NCBI RefSeq assembly: GCF_037975245.1
Contig: NC_092576.1
Coordinates: 21,887,611-21,951,610, forward strand
Direction of reading: 5' to 3'
Source of the DNA: Apostichopus japonicus
Lineage: Eukaryota; Echinodermata; Holothuroidea; Aspidochirotida; Stichopodidae
Length of the DNA stretch: 64,000 nucleotides
Below are positions 11,989-24,548 of the stretch, in pieces. Position numbers and translations under genes: made by a program. Positions within the stretch are counted from its first letter, which is position 1. Every line of letters begins with the position of its first letter. The notes beneath the pieces were generated by a model that made no database searches, was not told where the DNA came from, and saw only the letters and a program-made list of their open reading frames with translations.

Positions 11989-13992
11989 TGATATGGCTAA
12001 TATTTCACTGAAATTAAATGAACATAAAAACACCTGATATGTTCATAACACTCTATACGGTCTTTGAAGATCAATATATGTACATTCACAACCCACACAA
12101 ATAGAAACACGGACAATACATACAAATATTGCACAATTTGTAGCAAACCTGCAGTTTAAACGTATGCATTTTAACTATATAGGTCTATATTTTCAATACT
12201 TGTAATATCAACAGCGTCACTGATATGGAAGTGATACAGGTGTATCAGTATAAAATTAGTGTTGTTAGCGCTGAATGATATTCAGGGAAACAGTGCTCCC
12301 GCCCATAACTCTATATTTTGTATTGTTATAATATGCACTTGGGAAGAACTGTTTGAATTTGAAGTAGTTGTTTGAGTTATGAGAGAAACACGGGGCTACT
12401 CCCAGGGTCAAAAAGGAAGGTTATTGGACCGACGTTCTGCATTAGAAGTAGGAGGAAGGGGTCTGGAAGTCATGTTGTGTTAAACATTTCATATTTTATG
12501 AAGGCTTCACCCCCCTCCTATGTTTATATTAATAATGAATGTGAATGTAGTGAAGTGAAATTTTGTTGTTCGCACCTTTTGAATATTTATGTGTGTTACG
12601 TAATAGTCAGTTTTTAGCGTTAGTTGTGTTCATAGCTTTTGCACGTGGGTTTTGGTTAGTTCTGTACACGCTGTTATCATGGCCAGCAGCGTCTCTGCAG
12701 AGCTCCGGGGTTCGCCTCGTCAACCCCTTAGTATTTCATAATTTTATTAATCTCGGGTCGTTAATTGCACAGAGTTATTTATATCTGGAGTCAGTGAGGA
12801 GATGTCCCCTTCTTAGAGGCAGGATGCCTCAGTATTTTTTGGTTTTCGACTTCAGGCTCGAAGCCACTGGTATCCAAGATGGCGGTCCTACCACATGCAG
12901 CGAGCTGGCGAGAGATGGAGTCTCGATGTCCGCGTTCTCGATGTCCGCGAGCGTAGAGAGTTATTCTTTTCCGCGAGCGAGCTGTACTCATTTAAGTAAG
13001 AGATTAAGTCATAAATATTGTTCGTAAATGCTGTACGTACCCTATCGTTAATTAATTAAATTTTAGTTTTAAGTGTTTGGCTAGGCTGTGCTTTACTGTA
13101 CAAAGTACATATGTTAGGTTGTGTTTTTGGACCTTGGTCCTACGGGTTCGTAGCGTGTCTTTATCGTTAAGCACGTGGGTGTTAGTATTGCGTATTATTA
13201 TACTGTAATTGACAGTGAAGTGTATTGATTATTGTACCTGTTGAGTATTGTACTGCTCGTTGTTTAATGAGTGTATTCGTATTTTGTATTCTGAACAGTA
13301 TTTGTTTACCGTTGTTTATTAAAGTTATTGTCTCAGAGATTGTCCTTGAATCTTAGCCATTGTGGACAGCTATAGAGTGACAAGACTCTTGAGATTTTGT
13401 GGGTTCAGGAGGTGAAAATTCCTACTGTCTAGGAACAGTTAGGTGGAAATTCCTACAATGGTTGCAGCTGGCATGGGTTGCCCTGACCATTATTGAGGTG
13501 CTCAAAGTCCTCGCCTGTTGGCAAACGTGTATTGTATTATCTTCAAGTGCAGATCATTTCATTATGTTCATTATACATTTCGTACAGTATTGCGGGTATT
13601 GATTCTTTAATTATATTTGTTGTTGAATTTAGTTTCACTGAATATCCTTGGTGAGTTATTGTGACATGGATATTTCATAGATTGAGTATAGTTTTTCCCC
13701 GAGTTAGAACAGTTTTAATTAGGTTAAAGAGTTTATTAAGCCATTTATATTGTCATGTATCATTTTTTTTTTTCATATGGATTATATCATTTTGTAGAGT
13801 TTGTAATAAATCGTCAGCCGTTGTTTCAACGCAAGAACACTCTTGCATCCTCATTCATCACTTCTGAGTTCGAAGCGAAGGACCCTAAATTCGGTAATTC
13901 CCCCGCCATCTCGGGTTCGCTTCATGAATGAAAAAACAGAAAGCCGACTTTTATATCAGCAGTAGCTGCCGTAAAGGTGAATTATCTCTTAC
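11989..13992. other. Non-coding; possible solo LTR inside
   Basis: About 12,600-13,458 has a more GC-rich 5' part, an ATTAAA polyadenylation-like signal near 13,318, and an end at CCTACA followed by TGG, all LTR-like. Without a second LTR, a target duplication or a gag-pol body this is only a suspicion. The open frame at 12,563-13,027 resembles no known protein. Confidence 0.25.
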
Positions 13993-14057
13993 CTGCCTTC
14001 GACCGGTCTGTAAATTCAGACGGCAAGAAGTTGATGAATAGAAGCCCTCATTCCAAA
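13993..14057 (-). CDS. Candidate exon paralogous to the exon at 47,083
   Basis: On the minus strand a 3' splice site (ATTCTTACAG) opens a 65-base exon that ends at a strong 5' splice site (CAG|GTAAGAG). Only the reading phase with two leading bases is open, giving 21 codons ending RLNLQTGRRQ. The exon at 47,083-47,141 has the same entry and exit phases and ends LLNVQSGQWE, sharing L-N-x-Q-x-G. Matching splice phases and motif argue for paralogous exons. The 3' splice site lies at the edge of duplicated copy C. A related splice site survives at 54,343-54,344 in the full unit, but the sequence after it has changed and no full exon remains. Product unknown; helical, TPR-like at best. Confidence 0.5.
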
Positions 14058-15775
14058 CTGTAAGAATAAAATGAAAGAGAGTTCTGTAAAGTATCAGTGC
14101 TTACTTAATTTTTATTGGTCTGTATTGAAATTGTAAACATTATGATAACCGGATTAGCTGAGTAATCAATCTAGTTGATTCCTTAAATATGATCTTATCA
14201 GTTCACTATCATTATCATCTCAGTAATATAGCTTATTAGTTTATAATCATAATATCTCAGTAAGATTACCGATCGGTTTACCATCATTATCATCTCAGTA
14301 ATATAGCTGATCAGTTTATAATCCTTATATCTCAGTAAGAATACCGATCGGTTTACTATCATCATCATCTCGGTTTTGCCCTTGTAGTTAAATAACCTTT
14401 CAGTTTAGACTAGTTATCATCACTTTAATATAACTGAACAACTGTAGACTTATCCTAAATAACACATGTAAAACTTCACTACGACAAGAAATCGAACATT
14501 GATAGTCAAGTATTCGATGCTCAGATGAAGAATAATAATCCATGAGACGATGAACTGATCAGAGAACACTCAACATCAGTGATGTTATCACAGATCATGA
14601 AATCTACTATGATAATAGAAAATAAAACTAAAAGTATTTGTTATTACTTTAATATGGAGTAAAATTATGGAGCTACAAGACTAGACAAATTATAGTCATA
14701 ATCATATGATCACATTTACGATGTCCTGAGAGTATGTCAGTTTTGTAAACTAAGTTGTATCTGTGTTGTTTCCAGCCACTTTCTTAGGTATGTTTGTTTT
14801 TAACTGCATGAAGACTAAAGACATCACTCTCTATACAAAAACATTATGGAGGAGGAAGGTATCTATATTCTAACATCGTGTTATTATGACTCGACATACA
14901 CAATGATAACATTTTCTAAGAAATTTTAAGAAACCTACGTTAAATAAAGGTAAACTAAAATATGGTTGTTAAATTCACATATTTCCAATGCTTTCCCTAA
15001 TATCATTCCCACCTTTTATTTATACTTATATTTTTGCAAGGCAAATCATTCATGGAAGTTAATATTTGCCAATACATTCATATTGTACTCTTTTCAAGCG
15101 CCGACCAAGAGGGTGGTGGGGTGCCCCTACCACCACCACCATCACGCATTTCAAACTTACACAGCATTTCAAAGTAGTTATATCACAATGTTGCGTTTAG
15201 CCTTACATTTTAGACATAATATAAGTCAACTATGCCTCAGAAGGAATCATTTGGTGTATAAAGTTCCCTTTTTTCTGGAAAAGGACAACAGATCCACCCC
15301 TCCTCCACACTTTTCATTTGGGTTTTACCGACCTTCTGTACAAAACATAACGATTGTCTATTCTTTGCGTTGATAACGTCTTTGATGCGATAACGTCTTT
15401 CATGATATCATACTGAGCTAATATTACCCATTAGGATATTTCAAGTACGGTACATCTAGTCCCTACGGTTCTGTTACATATTTGGTCTCCGTCTAGTGTT
15501 CGCTTATTTTTCTTCGTCGTTATACTTGACCAGTGATTTCTTCTGATACAGATGTTGCTTTATTTTTAATGTGTTCAGAGACTGCGAACGAGAACTAAAT
15601 AATACAGTAAGCCTATACCTTTATCCAAGATTTCATATATCACTAATCCTGGGTTATACCAGTCCCCTTGCTGTAGTACGCATAATTTACATCACTATCG
15701 TTGTGTTAGTAAATATAATTAGGAATGTGTCAAGTATTGTGTTGATCTCATATCATTCAACCTAGAAATGCGTCT
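14058..15775. repeat. Segmental duplication, partial copy C
   Basis: Parallels about 54,343-56,560 in order: an AATAAAATGAAAGAG start, the 75-bp satellite, the ATTATGGAGCTACAAGACTAG block, the GCCACTTTCTTAGGTATG block, and the GATATTTCAAGTACGGTACA block shared by all three copies. It is more diverged than copy A and has only about two satellite units. Confidence 0.85.
14205..14370. repeat. 75-bp satellite, short array (about 2 copies)
   Basis: Units contain ATCTCAGTAATATAGCTGAT and ATTACCGATCGGTTTACCAT. This is the same unit as the array of about seven copies at 54,514-55,030, at the equivalent point of the duplicated segment. Confidence 0.85.
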
Positions 15776-18446
15776 CACAAATTTCAGATAAACAATAAGT
15801 TTGTTGCTATGTTAGATTTTGCGGCTTTATTCTGTAATTCAGATTGATAGAATAGTTTAAGCGTAGATGTGGATATGTTTTATGTGTGGGTGGGTGTTTG
15901 TGTAGGGGGGGGGTTGGCAGACTCCCAGGGGTATTAAAACTTTCATTGGAAGGGGAAAGCACAACAAAACCTTACACGATCATTGTCGCAGTGTAATTTA
16001 GTTGCCCAAAGTGCATGATACCATTACATATGGGAAAGAGATTTAAAGCATAGATTGATATGATGGCTACTCACAAAACTTTATGATAGGGCAGTGATCG
16101 TGAAAGAGCGAAATCAAAGGAATATGTTGTTAAGTGTTCAGTGTTGTTAAATATATATTATTCGGTTCGTTGTTACCATCACAAGATTCTGTTTTGGGTG
16201 TCTCCATCATACAAATTCATTACTCTCTTGTATGTGAATCAACAAGTCAACAGACTTTCACATAGTTGGTTAAGCCTTTAAATAAATGTACGAAATTTGA
16301 AATGTGTCCATTATGACGTCAGACAATACCCTTCACATTTCTTGTTTCCAAGGATGATGGAATGATTCCAACCGGAATAGTGTCTGGCAGAACGTATACG
16401 CCAAACCTATGGATAGAAGCAGAGTAATCATCGTGTAAGGTGTAGAAGACGTAGAGGAATATCCTCTTAGTATGGTTTAATGTTTACCAAATCAATTAAA
16501 ATAAGCAAAGTTAACAACAATAACAAGGAAATAATCACACTTGATTGATCATTCTGAGTCTTGTGTTTCAACGATTGCACAAAAAATAAATTAGAATGGG
16601 TATATTAATGTAGATAACAATGATGATAGTTGGAACTGCTGTATGTACATTGTATGTGATTGATAGTAATTGTGAAATGTATCGCCGTCCACATTATCAG
16701 AATTAGCTAAATTGTGCATATGTTTAACTGAACAAGTAATATAAAGTTGTTCAGACATGTATAAATACAACAGTGTACACAACAAACAGAGAAACACAGG
16801 TTCCTTGTAACAACCGCATGCCCTTCCGCTCGGATCACATGATTTGCCTCGTGTGTTAGTTTGGGTAAATTTATTGAATCTTTAGTTCATATTCGTGACT
16901 CCTTCTCACTTTAAATGAGAACTAATATGTCTGAGATTGGTTGAGTTCACTGGTAAAATATGAAATCTAGAAATAATGAATCTTAAAGCTGAAATATTGT
17001 TTCTTAATCTTAAAAAGTAAATTTTTCAACGCTATAGGGGGGATGGCAAACCTGCAAAAACTTGCACTAAAGAGGAGGATGGAGGGAAGGGAGAGGGATA
17101 GGAGGGTCAAGGACATAGCAACATTCTTTACTGGGCGAAACAACTGGTCCTCTAGGGTTATTCCAGGAAAAGGATCAACACAAAATGTAAAATTACATAC
17201 AAAAGAGCAGATATACCAATGTTTCTTATTATTTAAGTTAATAGTAAATATCAACCTTTAATAATTTTATCACATTGCACTCGTTGTTATTTCATCATTG
17301 ATTCATATCCAACTTTACAGAATTATAACATATTTTTGGAGTTGATATGAGTTTTCTTATCCATTACACAATCAATTTTTCGTATCCAACTATGTTCTCA
17401 ATGAATAGCTGCATCTGTCCTAAATATACGACTTCGTCCATACCAAGGAGTTGTTACAACTTCCTGTTCATACGCAATTGCGATCTTCGTTGATTTGTAA
17501 AACGAAAGTCTTATTGAAAGCTGGAGGCGTACACACTGAGGTAGAGTGGAGCATGTGACTTTGATTTTACGCAAGAAACCATTTAACTGCCAAATTATCT
17601 GAAACCTCTCAAAATAAATACTCTGCAGGGGCGTAGCCAGGTTTTTGGTTTGAGGGAGCGGGAGGGGGCGGGGCAAACTTAATTTTTTGTCCCCATTTTC
17701 AGGCAGATAGCTGTGGATCCTATGGGAGGGATATAATGAGAGGAGATGTCCCCCTCCTATTTTGAAAATGTTTCCTTTCGAAAAGGGCTTAGATGCAAAA
17801 TGGTGCTATCATTTCCATATTAGAAACTACATTCTTAAATTTTCCTTTTTTTTTGGTACAAAAACTTTAGCAATTTTGGCTGAAAAAACAAGAAACAAAT
17901 GTGGGGGTCTGCGCGCTCGAAAACCATCCAGTTATTACACAAATTATGAAAAACAAACCATGTGAATACAAATATATGGCCACTCGGAGAGACACTGCAA
18001 CCGCGCACATATTATTTAGGTGACCGCTCATTACATTATATTTCATGTAGCGAACATATTCTTGAGATGACTTCTCATTACATTTTCCTTAGTCCCCCAA
18101 GCCCATGCCCATGATACGTGCTGCAGGAAACCTATAGAGAATTAGGAATGAAATGACAAGAAAGTCAACGGCATTGTTCCTTGGCTTAGAATATACTTAT
18201 CCACTGCCATAGGTCTGCAGCTGAAATAACATGGTCGCAGTTTTTAAAGATTCAGATCTGTGTAGACAACATAGCGCATGGGCGTAGATCCGTTTTCAAA
18301 AGTTATATATTGGACTCTCTTTGATTTTTCACTGTCGCCCATCGCGTCCACAACAATTTCTGTGAGGGGAAATCTTTTTACGGCTCCGTCGCCCCTGACA
18401 TGGTCAATGGACGGTTACATCGCAAACATGTGTGGGGTCTGCCCGA
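15776..18446. other. Non-coding; repeat head at 17,629
   Basis: Mostly AT-rich unique sequence. At 17,629 a CAGGGGCGTAGCCAGG head of the dispersed repeat appears. Overlapping open frames on both strands at 16,967-17,261 are purine/pyrimidine-biased and match no family I recognise. Confidence 0.4.
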
Positions 18447-19401
18447 TATTCATAAGGTCCGCTATTTATAAGGGTCATTGTTCATAAGGTTCGGTATTCA
18501 TAACATGCTTTTTTTGTACAAAAAGGTTCGATATTCATAATGGGCAAAACTGTTCCTTATCCATAATGGACAAAAAGGTTCGTTATTCATAATAGGAAAA
18601 AAGATTCAATATTCATAATGGAGCGAAGGGTCTGTTATTTATAATGGGAAAAAGGTTTTTTTTTTATAAAAGGAGAAAGGGTCCAATATTTATAATCGAT
18701 CAAAGGGTTCGTATTCCATAATGTGAAAAAAGGTTCGTTATTCATAATAGGAGAGAAGTGCGTCATACAAGTGCAAAAGACGTCCTCCATTTTCGCAGAT
18801 GTTACAGTGTTCAACCAGTGGCCTCAACAGACATTTTATTCGGGGGGGGCACAACAGTCCTACGGAGGGGGGCACCACCAGATGGCGGGCCGATGCATAA
18901 TTTTGCAGAGAATATGAACCACACAATATCAAGACCATGCTTCATCCTACCCCCTGCAGAAAAAAACCTACATTTTCGACATATTAACGGTATAAACTTG
19001 TACGTTTCCTAAAGGGGGTCCTTTTCCTCATTGTGAATGATACACGAACCGTTTTGGCTAGGCCTATTAGGAATAACGGACCCTTTGTTCCATTATGAAT
19101 ATCGAACCTTTCCTCCTATTATGAATAACAAACCTTTTTGTCAATATATTATGGATTACAAACCCTTTGCTCTATTATGAATATCGAATCCTTCGTCCTA
19201 TTATGAATAACGAGCCTTTTTCACCATTATGAATATCAAACCCTTTTACCAATTATGAACAACGAACCTTTTACACCATTATGAATATCGAACCTTTTTC
19301 CAATTATGAACAACGAACCCATTTTTCATTATGAATAATGAACCTTATGAACAATGAACCTTATGGATCATGAACCTTATAGTCAATGAACCTTATGAAT
19401 A
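18447..19401. mobile_element. Foldback element with tandem-repeat arms
   Basis: The left arm (18,447-18,755) has about ten to twelve degenerate copies of a 25-30 base unit around AAAGGTTCGATATTCATAATG. The right arm (about 19,060-19,401) has the same unit in reverse, CATTATGAATATCGAACCTTT. Outer ends match as TATTCATAAGG and CCTTATGAATA, and the outermost blocks on both sides switch to a shorter TTCATAAGG-type repeat. A centre of about 300 bases carries G-rich tracts of another repeat. Long inverted arms made of short direct repeats are the defining structure of foldback elements such as Drosophila FB and sea urchin TU. No ORF inside and no clear target duplication. Confidence 0.8.
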
Positions 19402-20618
19402 TAATATATATCCAACATTTATAGTGTTAATATACCAAATATATATATATGGAGCTTGACGTGACATGTGGGGAGTTTACAACACTCGTCTCTACTACTT
19501 TATAAGCAATACACTTTTTTCATACAAGCATACATATTACTATTTACAGGCAAAAGCCATTAAAGATCGACCACACACAAATCTTACATTGGGCCCATAT
19601 GAATTAACCGTAGCATATGATTATTCATTATGATTGCTATGATTTTGGTGAAATTCGTTATAACACTATGCTCCAATTCCAATATGGGGATTCATCAAGG
19701 CAAGCAGTATTTCCGTCTGTATCAACAAACCCAAATGGAGACCTTAGTAATAAAACCAGGATGTATTCTTTGAAAAGAATATTTGGCAGCCCTGCTTATA
19801 TGTTGTTCACTTCAAAATCTAAGGGAAGGATAATGTGCACATATAAACCTATTGTCTGTGAGATTCCTTATTACAACAGGTTGAGTTTTTTGATATATGT
19901 TCGAGTCTAGCACAGTATCATCCTAAATTATACCTGCATTGCCCAGCTCTATGAAAAGCATCACTCTGCGCAATGGAAAGAAAATATAGGTCACGTACCT
20001 CGTATCTAATTAGCATAATAAACGTATATTTACTGAACTGTTGCAATTTATGTTTTCATGTAAACAGTTTTTCTTTACCATCGTTTGTTTCCTGTATCTA
20101 TTTGTTGACAGGTGAAAAGAGGCGCTGTGGAATCTTTTATATAATGTAACAATTACAGTGCACATGACAATTCAAAGTACACATGTATATATAATGGAAA
20201 TAGTCTTGCACGTTTTTTTTTTTTTTCATAAGATGGGCCTTCCCTCAATAATTAAATTACATGAGTTACTGAGTGTTCTATGATATTTTGTATGTTTGAT
20301 AGGTTCCGAGTTACACATATTTGGTACTATTTCCTTGAGTTTGATTCGGACTCGGACGTCAAATAAAGGAGATAAATCGAGGGTGCCTTATTATAATTTC
20401 AATGACTATATTTAATGTTGCAGATTATATTGGAGGCTATTCAGCACTCTCTTTTTTTAAGGGTTTTCTCCTGAGCTCCCACAATGTTTTAACCAAAAAA
20501 ATTAAAACGATTTTAAACCGTCCTATTATTATTGTTTAGCTCTTTGTACGACACGCATAATATTTCTTCTCAATACATACTTAATGACACATTAGATAAA
20601 ATTCAACTGTGAAACTAT
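19402..20618. other. Non-coding; one unrecognised short open frame
   Basis: An open frame at 19,617-19,910 (+) codes for 97 residues with no recognisable motif and no supporting splice or promoter signal, so I do not call it a gene. A poly-T run lies near 20,213. Confidence 0.3.
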
Positions 20619-20740
20619 TAGTGTTCGACCGATAATCGGTTAGATCATCGGCATAGGGCCGATTATCAGACAATCGGTAAATAACCGGCATCGGCAAAAT
20701 CCATAGCGCTACCGATTATGCGGAACCGATTATTACGTTC
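20619..20740 (+). mobile_element. hAT-type element end, solitary
   Basis: Starts TAGTGTTCGACCGATAATCGG minus its final base and continues with nested ATCGGTTA/CCGATTAT palindromes to about 20,737. Such palindrome-rich TAGTG termini are usual for hAT elements. No matching inverted end was found in the following sequence, so it is probably a truncated copy. Confidence 0.45.
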
Positions 20741-22528
20741 CACATAAAGGATTGTAATTTTCCGCGCTTTTGATTCACCACAACCACACCGGGAGAAGAA
20801 TGTAGATTATTCGATGCAACGCTATTGAAAGCCGGGAAGGAAACGGTATCGCAAGTCCCTCACGCGAAAGTGTACTAATGCTCTTCGATGTACTACAGTA
20901 GCCAGTTTTGGCAGTTAACATCAAACATTATGCCCGCAATAAGCTTAGGAGGACGACCTTATTATTATTTTTATTACTTAGATTCTTCATCTAACAAAAC
21001 CTCTTGTTATCCATCTTTAACAATTGATAAGAAAGATATATTGTCTTGACTAAATATAAAAACAAAACAATATACTTTTTAACCACTTTGGCCGTTTCAC
21101 CGTACGTGAAAACTGGAAAGTGAAAACAATAACATTAGGCTTTGCTCATTGTGAACTATATGTACATTAGGCTAGTCTGAAGAAAACAGTTGAGCTTCAT
21201 AACTGTTCAAATTGCAAATGCTCCCAAGTATTTACAAATGCGATAAAATGATGAAATCAAGGCGCCAAATATATCCTTTAAAAGCTGGATCGGAAAAGAG
21301 TAAGTGTATTTTCTGGCCTAGGCCTACTACAAGGACTAACTTAGTATTATTACTAACTTCCAGTAGCCTAATTCTTATAATTTCGTTCAGTTAGTTAGGC
21401 CCTAAATTAGGTATGGCAACGATAAAGTTAGGCGTAGGCTAGGGCTAACTAAACTTTTATCAGTGGTACATCATGAAAAATCCTGAATAACATGCATCAG
21501 ATGTTTACATGTCATTTTGTCCAATAATGTGCTCCCACCTATCTTCATATTCAGAGTCATAGCTCATATGTTGCACAGTCAATGACATCCTTACATTTTG
21601 CCATTTTTGGTGGTAGGGCTGCAATTTTTGTTACAAGAGAAAATGCTTGTGACAGGTGCTTTCAAACAAACAAACTGCTTTCTTAAATGAACTTTCATAA
21701 CTTCCTTGTTATTTTCTTTCCCAATTTTCAATACTTAGATTAATCTAGAAGCTGTTCTCTAACCAACTGCAGTGAAAATAAAGGCAAGATTCTGCAGAAT
21801 GTACATCTCCATCTAAAGGTAGCATGATCTTATAGACATGTGCTTGATATTACCGAAAAACAGTTGGGAAATGGGGGAGGGGAGGGTGGTGACAGGCATT
21901 ACAGATTTAAGTAGTCAGTTTTGAACGGGATACAAGGAATCTCCACCAGTAGGAACATCGAGGTATGTAAATGGGGGGCAAGCTACCAGACAAAAAGGAG
22001 GCAGCAGTATTACAGCCGAAAGGTCCCCATAAATAGGCATAAATAGAGTGATGGATTGGGGGGGGTGGGGCGGAAATGCGGTGGACAAGTGTAAGCTAGG
22101 ATACTACAGGAAGAATGGAAAACTTTCATACATCTATAGAGTATTGTATAGCAGAAGTGAGTACAGGGGCCAAAATTTTAGAAAGAGTTCTCGTTGAAAG
22201 CAAAACAGCAATTAAAATTGCACATCGGGGCAGGCTGACTAGGGGATAACATACATTGTATTTTATCCATCATATCCGCCTGCCTGACGAGAGTGGTTAA
22301 GGAGGCTATACCTGATGGCTTCAGAGGAAAATATATAGGCTACATCTATAGTTACTGAGAGAAGGGAGATTACTATAGTTATACTATATGAAACCAAGCT
22401 GAAGTCATTTGCAATGCTCATGGTGTGAGTGGCCAATATTTTTGCAGCCACATAAAGTAGGAGGATATGCTCTCTTTGAGCAAAGATAAGTGAACCATCT
22501 AGGCAGCTGACCCTTGTCCAAGAGTAGC
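20741..22528. other. Non-coding, nothing recognised
   Basis: No exon-like or repeat structure beyond G-rich short tracts near 21,870-22,075. Confidence 0.35.
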
Positions 22529-23778
22529 CTACTGTATGTGTGTGGTATAATAAGCATTTCTAATTTTCAGTGAATGTAACACATGTAGAAGTCCAGTGTT
22601 CACTGGTCCCCCTACCACCATTGAAGTTGCTGACTGGACCAATAGAGACAAGAATACCATCAAAGCAACCAGGGCCATCTCACAGTGGCGATGATGGTCT
22701 GTCTGCTGTTGTGGCATCCTCATAGGGATACACCGAAAAACCGCCAGGTAGTCCGGAATACACTCCATCAGTTCACTCATCTGATGAATCTGAACATGAC
22801 AAAGATGACGCTTCAAGGTAATTTTCAAGATTGATAGTAGATTATTCTGGAAAATCAATTGGTGCTATCACTTTCTGGAAAGAGGATCATTATTAATTTG
22901 ACACCAACACTGTGGGGCAGTCTGGAATGTGTGGTGAGGCCATCAGTCTTTACTTCAATTAGCGCATACATACTGTATCTCGTAGAGTTGTCACAGCGGT
23001 ATGTGAACAAGAAATAAAGGCACAAACAAGTAGTTGGATTTAACAGAGTATATTATATCTTCACTTGGCTGGATATCTGCTACTGAATACAAATGGTGAA
23101 AGTTGCATCTTATACACTCTTTTACCATGGATTACAAGGGGATGGGACAGGATGTTACTCTGTCCACATGTTTACTTTACTACATAAACAGTGGTTAAGC
23201 TACTGAGACAATGACCACACATCCTGCTGAAGATTACATAATCCATAATATTAGGTGCACAAACAGGTGTAGGGTTTTTGTTGTAATCAGTAAAAAATAT
23301 ATTGGAATTGTTCAGGCACAAGTTGTCAGGTAAAACATGACCCATGTATCCACACCAATCGAGGTGTATCAGCTGTTGCCTTAGTTGGGCATCCAAAGAC
23401 TCGACTGACAACTGTGCATTGTGCCAGGACTATTGACTGAAATGGAGTGATTAGTATGTCTCTATCTAAATGGTATGTTTTCATGAACTGTTATTATATT
23501 ATTCTTCATATCTTTACTATTCTACAGATTATGTATGGGAACTGTTTGACTGCTTGCACCACTTCTGCAGAAGTGGAACTCTGGGAGAGGAGTGTCCTGT
23601 TCCTGTCAGAAAAGAGCCACCACCACTTGCAAGCTCCTATGTTCATCCGAACAATGATGCCATAAAACAACACCGAAGCAGATTTCAAAAGCTTTGCTGA
23701 AGTGGTTGATGGCCTCCCACATTCTAACTTTGTTTCATTGTAGTGGAGAGCAATCGACTCTGTGAATCGTCTGTTCAC
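22529..23778 (-). pseudogene. Possible decayed coding remnant, unidentified
   Basis: Three separated minus-strand open stretches (23,778-23,506, 23,411-23,172 and 22,858-22,529) have coding-like residue composition. Phrases such as DGPGCFDGILVSIGPV become readable only by changing frame at about 22,685. The interrupted frames suggest a broken gene or transposon ORF downstream of the P2X7-domain copy on the same strand. I do not recognise the family. Confidence 0.25.
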
Positions 23779-24548
23779 ATGGTGTATGGCACAGCTGCAG
23801 AGCAGTGTTAATTAACAGGTTGCTACCAGCCTTTAGGGAAGTTGCTTAAGTTTTACATTAAAGTTTTACTTATATCTGGTTTCCATTGTAACTAACTAAA
23901 TGATAACATTATATTTAAACAAAAGTCCCAATGACAAGAATTCCTCTCTAGAGAGCTTAGACTTCATAAATATCAATTTCATGATGACTTAATATTTGTA
24001 TGCAAATTTGGTGTTCCAAACATGTTGCCAACTTTTTGTTTTTCTTGTAATGAATTGACAGAAAGTTGCTAATTGTTCCCGCATGGGATAAAATGTGATT
24101 TTATTATCCCATTTATGATCAAGTAACCTTGATATTCCATGGATTAATGAACAATTTCAGATTGATTTTCATTACACTTTTATTAAAATGAAAGCCTAAG
24201 CTCTCCAGATCCCATTGACATAGTGGTTTAGGCTACTTTATTCAAACTGATCTTCTATTTTAACCTAGAATATTTGAGATTTCAATCATCCAGATTTTGT
24301 TGGCAGGCTACTAGAAGTGACAGCTTTGCTTACAAGAGATAATACATACAAAAAATTAACTTGAGTTTTTATTATTTATTACTGTTATGTACTTCCCAAA
24401 CTTGAAAATGTAAAATTTCATCCAAGATTGTAGTTAATACCATGAACCAGAAAAATGTAGGCTGGAATTCCAAAATGTTCACCATTCAGCCACAAAACAG
24501 ACAGGACTGAAATGATACTATATGACTTGGCATAAACAGTCCACATTC
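23779..24548. other. Non-coding, nothing recognised
   Basis: AT-rich sequence downstream of the P2X7-domain pseudogene stop codon. No feature supported. Confidence 0.35.

Noticed and set aside
12563-13458. Possible solo LTR or a gene (154-codon open frame)
   Set aside because: LTR-like end and polyadenylation signal only; no second LTR, target duplication or recognisable protein motif.
19617-19910. 97-residue plus-strand ORF
   Set aside because: No motif, splice context or repeat homology; length is within chance for this base composition.
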